Shown: piece by piece, positions 60,977 through 64,000 of the stretch
Layout of the letters: the number at the start of each line of letters is the position of its first letter
How positions within the stretch are numbered: the first letter of the stretch is position 1
NCBI RefSeq assembly: GCF_001306115.1
Contig: NZ_LGCL01000019.1
Coordinates: 174,018-238,017, forward strand
From: Ornatilinea apprima
Lineage (GTDB): Bacteria; Chloroflexota; Anaerolineae; Anaerolineales; Anaerolineaceae
Length of the DNA stretch: 64,000 nucleotides
Reading direction: 5' to 3'
Notes under the pieces: generated by a model
What the model saw: the letters and a program-made list of their open reading frames with translations, nothing else
What the model was told of the DNA's origin: nothing
The model's database searches: none
Position numbers and translations under genes: made by a program

Positions 60977-61573
60977 ATGGCTTCGATAACCATCTCCCGC
61001 CAGCTCGGCAGTCTCGGCGATGAAATCGCCCAAATTGTTGCCCGCCGCCTGGGCTGGCAGGTCATCGACCGCGAACTGATCAACCAGGCCGCCTTCGAAT
61101 CCTGCTCGCCCGAGATGGCGCTCACCTCCGTCGATGAACTCGGCTTGCTGGGCATTACACCTTCCAAAAAAGAATGTCAGCCCTACCTGCAGGCCGTCGA
61201 ACGCATTCTCCACCAGCGCGCCGCCCAGGGCAGCTTCATCATCCTTGGCCGCGCCGGGCAGGTTGTCCTTCGCGGCCAACCGGACGTGCTTCATATCCGC
61301 ATTTACGCTCCGCGTTCCGTGCGGGTTGAGCGCGTCGCCGTCCAGCAACGGATTTCATCCGAAGCCGCCCTGGCCCAGATCAAAGCCTCCGACCGCCACC
61401 GCCGCTGGTATCTCAAACGGTACTATAACGCCATTGTGGATAAACCCCGCTACTACGATCTCGAAATCAACACCGCCCGCCTCGCCCCCGAGTCTGCGGC
61501 CGCTCTCATCTGCTCCGCCGCTGAGAACATTCTGCACCTCTCCCCTGCCCCCGCGTCTCGACACACATCCTAA
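60977..61573 (+). CDS. Cytidylate kinase-like family protein
   Basis: 198 residues, P-loop kinase superfamily (cytidylate kinase-like, PF13189 type). The N-terminus ITISRQLGSLGDEIAQIVARRLGWQVIDRELI is the family's glycine-rich loop, an atypical P-loop with SRQxGSxG in place of GxxxxGKS. Later come GSFIILGRAGQVVLRGQPDVLHIRIYAP and DRHRRWYLKRYYNAIVDKPRYYDLEIN, which are the lid and base-binding regions. It may phosphorylate a nucleotide or another small molecule; the true substrate of this subgroup is unclear. First gene of a three-gene operon with a small nuclease-fold-like gene and hpt. The next gene's ribosome-binding site overlaps the stop. Confidence 0.88.
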   Translation: MASITISRQLGSLGDEIAQIVARRLGWQVIDRELINQAAFESCSPEMALTSVDELGLLGITPSKKECQPYLQAVERILHQRAAQGSFIILGRAGQVVLRGQPDVLHIRIYAPRSVRVERVAVQQRISSEAALAQIKASDRHRRWYLKRYYNAIVDKPRYYDLEINTARLAPESAAALICSAAENILHLSPAPASRHTS

Positions 61574-61584
61574 GGAGTGCCCCT

Positions 61585-61968
61585 TTGAAAGACAACGGCC
61601 GTCCCGCCTTTTCGCATCCCTCCGAAGCCATTTTCGCCGATATTCTCGACTTTTATAAAATTCGGTGGGAATACGAACCCCGCACCTTTATCCTCGAAGA
61701 GGATGAACAGGGAAACGTGATGGAAGCCTTCACTCCCGACTTCTACTTACCCGACCAGAACCTGTATATTGAATTAACCACCCTGAAGCCCAAACTGGCC
61801 GCTTACAAAAATCGCCGCCTGCGCCTCATGCAAGAACGCTACCCCGATGTTCACATCAAGCTGCTCAAACGCCGCGAACTGCGCGACATGATGGTTAAAT
61901 TCGGCCTCTACCAAGACGCCAGCAAAATTCAGGGGACCCAAGCTCAAACGGGAGACCGACATGAGTAA
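61585..61968 (+). CDS. Small PD-(D/E)XK-like protein, catalytic Lys not conserved
   Basis: 127 residues, starting with TTG (AAGGAG eight bases upstream). The sequence SEAIFADILDFYKIRWEYEP, then FTPDFYLPDQNLYIELTTLKPKL, resembles the core of restriction-endonuclease-like folds of the pattern PDF-x-(10)-E-x-K. The Asp and Glu are present, but the position of Lys is Thr (IELTT). So it could be an inactive or altered nuclease, or the similarity may be superficial. The gene is translationally coupled to hpt: the hpt ATG at 61961 lies eight bases inside its 3' end. Function unknown. Confidence 0.75.
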   Translation: MKDNGRPAFSHPSEAIFADILDFYKIRWEYEPRTFILEEDEQGNVMEAFTPDFYLPDQNLYIELTTLKPKLAAYKNRRLRLMQERYPDVHIKLLKRRELRDMMVKFGLYQDASKIQGTQAQTGDRHE

Positions 61969-62539
61969 AAAAGCCCTAGAAGCCTACCCCCAGATGGCCG
62001 GTGATATCCAGTCCATCTTGATTAGCGAAAAACAAATTCAGCAGCGCGTGAAAGAACTTGCCACGCAAATCAGCGAGGACTACGAAACCCTCAACCCGAT
62101 CATCATTGGCGTTCTCAAAGGCGTGCTGTTCTTCATGTCCGACCTGATCAGCCACATTACCATCCCCATCGAAGTCGACTTTATGTCCGTTTCGCGCTAC
62201 CAGGCCGAGGCGCGCTATAAAGGTGTTGTACGCATGGTGAAAGACCTCGATATCCTCGTCAGCGACCGGCACGTCATCTTCGTTGAAGATGTCATCGATA
62301 CCGGCCTCACCTGCCACTATCTTCTGCGCCTGCTGCACGACCGACAGCCCGCCAGCCTTAAGGTCTGCGCCATGTTCAACAAGCCCCAGAACCGCCTCAT
62401 CGATATTCCCATCGACTATAAGGGGTTCGACCTGCCAGACCGCTTCGTTGTCGGCTACGGCCTGGACTACCGCGAACGCTACCGCAACCTGCCCTTCATC
62501 GGCTTGCTCAAAGCGGAAGTCCTGCAACGCCCGGCCTAA
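61961..62539 (+). CDS. hpt: Hypoxanthine(-guanine) phosphoribosyltransferase
   Basis: 192 residues, a cytoplasmic purine salvage enzyme: hypoxanthine or guanine plus PRPP to IMP or GMP. Landmarks are IIGVLKGVLFFMSDLISHI (PPi loop with Leu-Lys), VEVDFMSVSRY-type strand, the PRPP motif HVIFVEDVIDTGLT and the C-terminal FDLPDRFVVGYGLDYRERYRNLPFIGLL. Length is normal (~180-190). It overlaps the preceding gene by eight bases; GGGAG lies seven bases before the ATG. The window also carries a purine-nucleoside-type importer, but far away. Confidence 0.95.
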   Translation: MSKKALEAYPQMAGDIQSILISEKQIQQRVKELATQISEDYETLNPIIIGVLKGVLFFMSDLISHITIPIEVDFMSVSRYQAEARYKGVVRMVKDLDILVSDRHVIFVEDVIDTGLTCHYLLRLLHDRQPASLKVCAMFNKPQNRLIDIPIDYKGFDLPDRFVVGYGLDYRERYRNLPFIGLLKAEVLQRPA

Positions 62540-62586
62540 TAAGCCCGGCGGTGGGGCCGCTTTATTTCTTTTCAGCTTCTCCACAC

Positions 62587-62917
62587 AAATAAAACTCCCC
62601 AGGGTCGATAATGGATTCACCTGGGGAGTTAAAATAACAGGGGTTCCAAGTAACCTTTGAGCTTCTCTTTCAGTCCTGTTCTAGCTCTCAAAGCTTTGCC
62701 CTTTCGGCGAACTGCTTCTGAGCAATTTTACTCAGGATTTCAACTTTTGGCTCCACCTCCCATTCTTACTTCAGAATTGGTGAGATTTCTTTGCCGCGAG
62801 TTTTCTCTTTGTCAACCGCTTGTCAGGATTTACATCTTAAGCCTCACGGGGCTTATCGTGACAATGTGTTGACTTATTCTGTTGGAGCTGCTTTTCCAAT
62901 TCCTCGGAACGCCCTGC
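62587..62917 (-). ncRNA. Candidate structured non-coding RNA (about 330 nt including terminator)
   Basis: A promoter (62924-62952), a transcript without a usable reading frame and a strong terminator follow in that order on the minus strand. The two ends of the body pair: CAGGG(C)GUUCCGAG at 62916-62903 with CUUGGAACCCCUG at 62650-62638, 13 bp with one bulged C and one G-U. Inside are further stems: TTGGA/TCCAA (62898-62882), GTCAAC/GTTGAC (62873-62811) enclosing TAAGCC/GGCTTA (62855-62838), ATTCT/AGAAT (62777-62762), CTGAG/CTCAG (62735-62718), GCC-GAAAG-GGC (62708-62698) and CTTTGAG/CTCAAAG (62693-62655). No match to RNase P RNA, tmRNA, SRP RNA or 6S RNA consensus was found by eye. Identity unknown. 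Confidence 0.65.
62593..62630 (-). terminator. Terminator of the candidate ncRNA
   Basis: A perfect 11-bp stem aactccccagg / cctggggagtt with a 16-base loop. On the minus strand it is followed by TTATTTGTG; on the plus strand by AAAATAACA. The tail therefore suits minus-strand transcription, although the hairpin could also help end the hpt mRNA. Confidence 0.75.
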
Positions 62918-62923
62918 ACCCAT

Positions 62924-62952
62924 AATATAGCAAATTCAACCCGCTGAGTCAA
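62924..62952 (-). promoter_or_regulatory. Promoter of the candidate ncRNA
   Basis: On the minus strand TTGACT (62952-62947), a 17-base spacer and TATATT (62929-62924). The expected start is a G or C at 62915-62917, exactly where the closing helix of the RNA begins. Confidence 0.8.
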
Positions 62953-63131
62953 CCGGTACCTGTATAGACAAATTCGCATAGGCGACCATTTTGATCTGAT
63001 TAACCGCTTAATCGAATCATTAGAATTCTTAAAGTTTCCTGCCAGCCCTCCCATTTGACCGATAATCCTTTATTACCTATTTCCATAAGGGAGAATCCCC
63101 TCTCCAAGCTGATGAAAGGTGGGCTCATTCC

Positions 63132-63662
63132 ATGCATCTGAATATCGCTCAATCAGAAATGCAGGCAGTTTTCAAAAGCGGGGCCGTTGGCCAGCTTGTT
63201 TCTGGCCTCATCTGGCTGCTCTCTGCCGCCTTCAGCACCTGGGTCAGCCGCCAATCAGGTGTCCTCATCTTGTTTTTCGGCGGAATGGTCATCTTTCCCC
63301 TCACCCAGCTTGCCCTCAAACTGACCGGGCATTCCCGACAGATCACTCCCGGCAACCCGCTTTCCGCCCTTGCCCGCCAGATCGCTTTCTTTGTGCCCCT
63401 CTGCCTGCCGCTGGTCATCGCCGCTTATACAGCCAACCCGAACTGGTATTACCCCGCCTTTCTAATCATCGTAGGCGCCCATTACCTGCCGTTTGTCTTT
63501 CTCTATGGCACGCGTCTTTACACTTTCCTGGCTGCGAGCATGGTGATGGGCGGCGTTCTCATCGGCTGGCTGCTGCCCAACCTCTTCGTCCCTGGCGGCT
63601 GGCTCGGCGCGGGTCTGCTGCTGGCGTTTGCCGCTCTGCTCTGGCGCATCCCTGCGCAATAA
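63132..63662 (+). CDS. Small integral membrane protein (unrecognised family)
   Basis: 176 residues with about five hydrophobic helices (roughly 22-40, 43-60, 80-100, 105-125 and 130-172). Sequences GLIWLLSAAFSTWVSRQSGVLILFFGGMVIFPL and NWYYPAFLIIVGAHYLPFVFLYGTRLYTFLAASMVMGG look like those of small bacterial membrane proteins of unknown function (a DUF7010-like family is possible, low certainty). GGG-rich bases before the ATG (gaaaggtggg) give a weak site. Bounded upstream by the promoter of the opposite-strand ncRNA. No context clue to function. Confidence 0.7.
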   Translation: MHLNIAQSEMQAVFKSGAVGQLVSGLIWLLSAAFSTWVSRQSGVLILFFGGMVIFPLTQLALKLTGHSRQITPGNPLSALARQIAFFVPLCLPLVIAAYTANPNWYYPAFLIIVGAHYLPFVFLYGTRLYTFLAASMVMGGVLIGWLLPNLFVPGGWLGAGLLLAFAALLWRIPAQ

Positions 63663-63757
63663 CAGAAAAAGAGGGCGCGCACAGGCTGCACGCCCGCCTG
63701 TATGATTTCCCGCTTCCTCATATAATCTCACTTCGTAAAGCGAAAACGCTCACGGCA

Positions 63758-63784
63758 CAATCAACCCGGCCTACGGGTTGATTG
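63758..63784. terminator. Hairpin between the membrane-protein gene and the truncated gene
   Basis: A perfect 11-bp stem caatcaacccg / cgggttgattg with a five-base loop. On the minus strand it directly follows the stop codon of the truncated gene. The T-tract is weak, so termination strength is uncertain. Confidence 0.55.
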
Positions 63785-63873
63785 TCATCGGGGTAAGCCC
63801 CCCTCAATCACCTTTAACTGATACCTGCCCAGAACCGCCTCCAAAGACTCCGCGTCCGAAAGCACCAGCACAC
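63785..63873 (-). pseudogene. 3' remnant of a gene cut by the IS3-family element
   Basis: The minus strand is open from the IS boundary to a TGA at 63785-63787 and reads VLVLSDAESLEAVLGRYQLK followed by VIEGGLPR. The composition is protein-like, and a hairpin follows the stop, so it looks like the true C-terminus of a gene whose 5' part is missing or lies beyond the element. Too short to name. Confidence 0.5.
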
Positions 63874-64000
63874 TGTGGTGGACCCATAAAACTGGACACA
63901 AAAACAGGGATAGTTTAGGGGGTACCCACCACTGATTGTGATGACAGCCAAGCAGCTTCGAACTCGGCAGGTGTCAGGTAACCCAACGATGAATGGATAC
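63874..64000 (-). mobile_element. End of an IS3-family insertion sequence (continues past the window)
   Basis: The coding end of an IS3-type transposase is present at 63915-64000, with about 40 non-coding bases beyond its stop containing TGGACCCATAAAACTGGACA, which looks like a terminal inverted repeat. The exact edge is uncertain (about 63874-63881), and the opposite end and any target duplication are outside the window. Confidence 0.7.
63915..64000 (-). CDS. IS3-family transposase (OrfB), C-terminal fragment
   Basis: Twenty-seven codons ending in TAA at 63915-63917: IHSSLGYLTPAEFEAAWLSS followed by QSVVGTP. HSSLGYLTPAEF is the conserved end of the integrase-type OrfB of IS3-family elements, just after the DDE catalytic domain. 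The rest of the gene lies to the right of the window. Confidence 0.88.
   Translation of the reverse strand, partial: IHSSLGYLTPAEFEAAWLSSQSVVGTP

Noticed and set aside
62587..62917. Assignment of the candidate RNA to SRP RNA, tmRNA, RNase P RNA or 6S RNA
   Set aside because: An AGGACTGAAAGAGAAGC stretch vaguely recalls the SRP tetraloop region, but the pairing and position do not fit; no tag reading frame or CCA end for tmRNA and no conserved P4 for RNase P.
62830..63054. Minus-strand open frame of 74 codons
   Set aside because: It spans the promoter of the candidate RNA, has no ribosome-binding site and has an unlikely composition.
1..64000. CRISPR arrays, tRNA or rRNA genes
   Set aside because: No regularly spaced direct repeats and no tRNA T-loop plus acceptor pairing were found on reading both strands; a computational scan (tRNAscan-SE, Infernal) would be needed to exclude them fully.

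Overview
The window looks like a chromosomal segment of a Chloroflexota bacterium, most likely class Anaerolineae. This is inferred from gene content and style: moderately high GC, lipoproteins and membrane-anchored proteins with Thr/Pro-rich linkers, a very long multi-GAF histidine kinase, HrcA/CIRCE-controlled groESL, a membrane pyrophosphatase and a UvrA paralogue. No rRNA, tRNA, CRISPR array or prophage was recognised. The only mobile DNA is one end of an IS3-family element at the right edge.

Layout. 1-2048: drug/Na+-type ABC exporter (permease cut by the window edge). 2421-8915: BMP-type nucleoside ABC importer (two permeases, double ATPase, and a binding lipoprotein whose binding domain is tandemly duplicated). 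9104-13912: MFS carrier, trmD and a UvrA-like ATPase without the UvrB-binding domain. 14160-16763: two membrane-anchored TPR paralogues. 16801-18950: groES-groEL with promoter, CIRCE operator and terminator. 18998-23143: DedA protein, an unrecognised 252-residue protein and an H+-pyrophosphatase behind a structured leader. 23176-25874: MarR regulator, WrbA-like quinone reductase, LmbE-like deacetylase and FMN reductase on one strand. 26027-33694: surface proteins, a two-receiver diguanylate cyclase, an EamA transporter, a family-5 solute-binding lipoprotein and an FxLYD-like protein. 33742-38883: ABC ATPase fused to a cyclic-nucleotide-binding domain, an FtsX-type permease and a CPBP protease, tightly packed. 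39012-45703: an odd receiver with Glu at the phosphorylation site, a NarL-type regulator and its 1715-residue GAF/PAS kinase. 45985-46707: AlaX editing protein. 46710-54253: two giant paralogues in which both peptide-transporter permeases (DppB-like and DppC-like) are fused to an exported M28-peptidase-like domain that has lost most metal and catalytic residues. 54467-56191: UlaG-like hydrolase and an unrecognised gene. 56252-59560: glycine betaine ABC importer (proV-proX-proW order). 59917-62539: TIGR02206 membrane protein, cytidylate-kinase-like protein, a small nuclease-fold-like gene and hypoxanthine phosphoribosyltransferase. 62587-62952: a probable non-coding RNA on the minus strand. 63132-64000: a membrane protein, a truncated gene end and the IS3 end.

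The two strongest candidates for something undescribed are the paired permease-permease-pseudopeptidase polypeptides (46.7-54.3 kb) and the roughly 330-nt minus-strand RNA (62.6-62.9 kb), which has its own promoter, a closing helix joining its two ends and an intrinsic terminator but no usable reading frame. Third is the cyclic-nucleotide-binding ABC exporter linked to a CPBP protease (33.7-38.9 kb). All functional statements rest on reading motifs by eye; no database search was possible.
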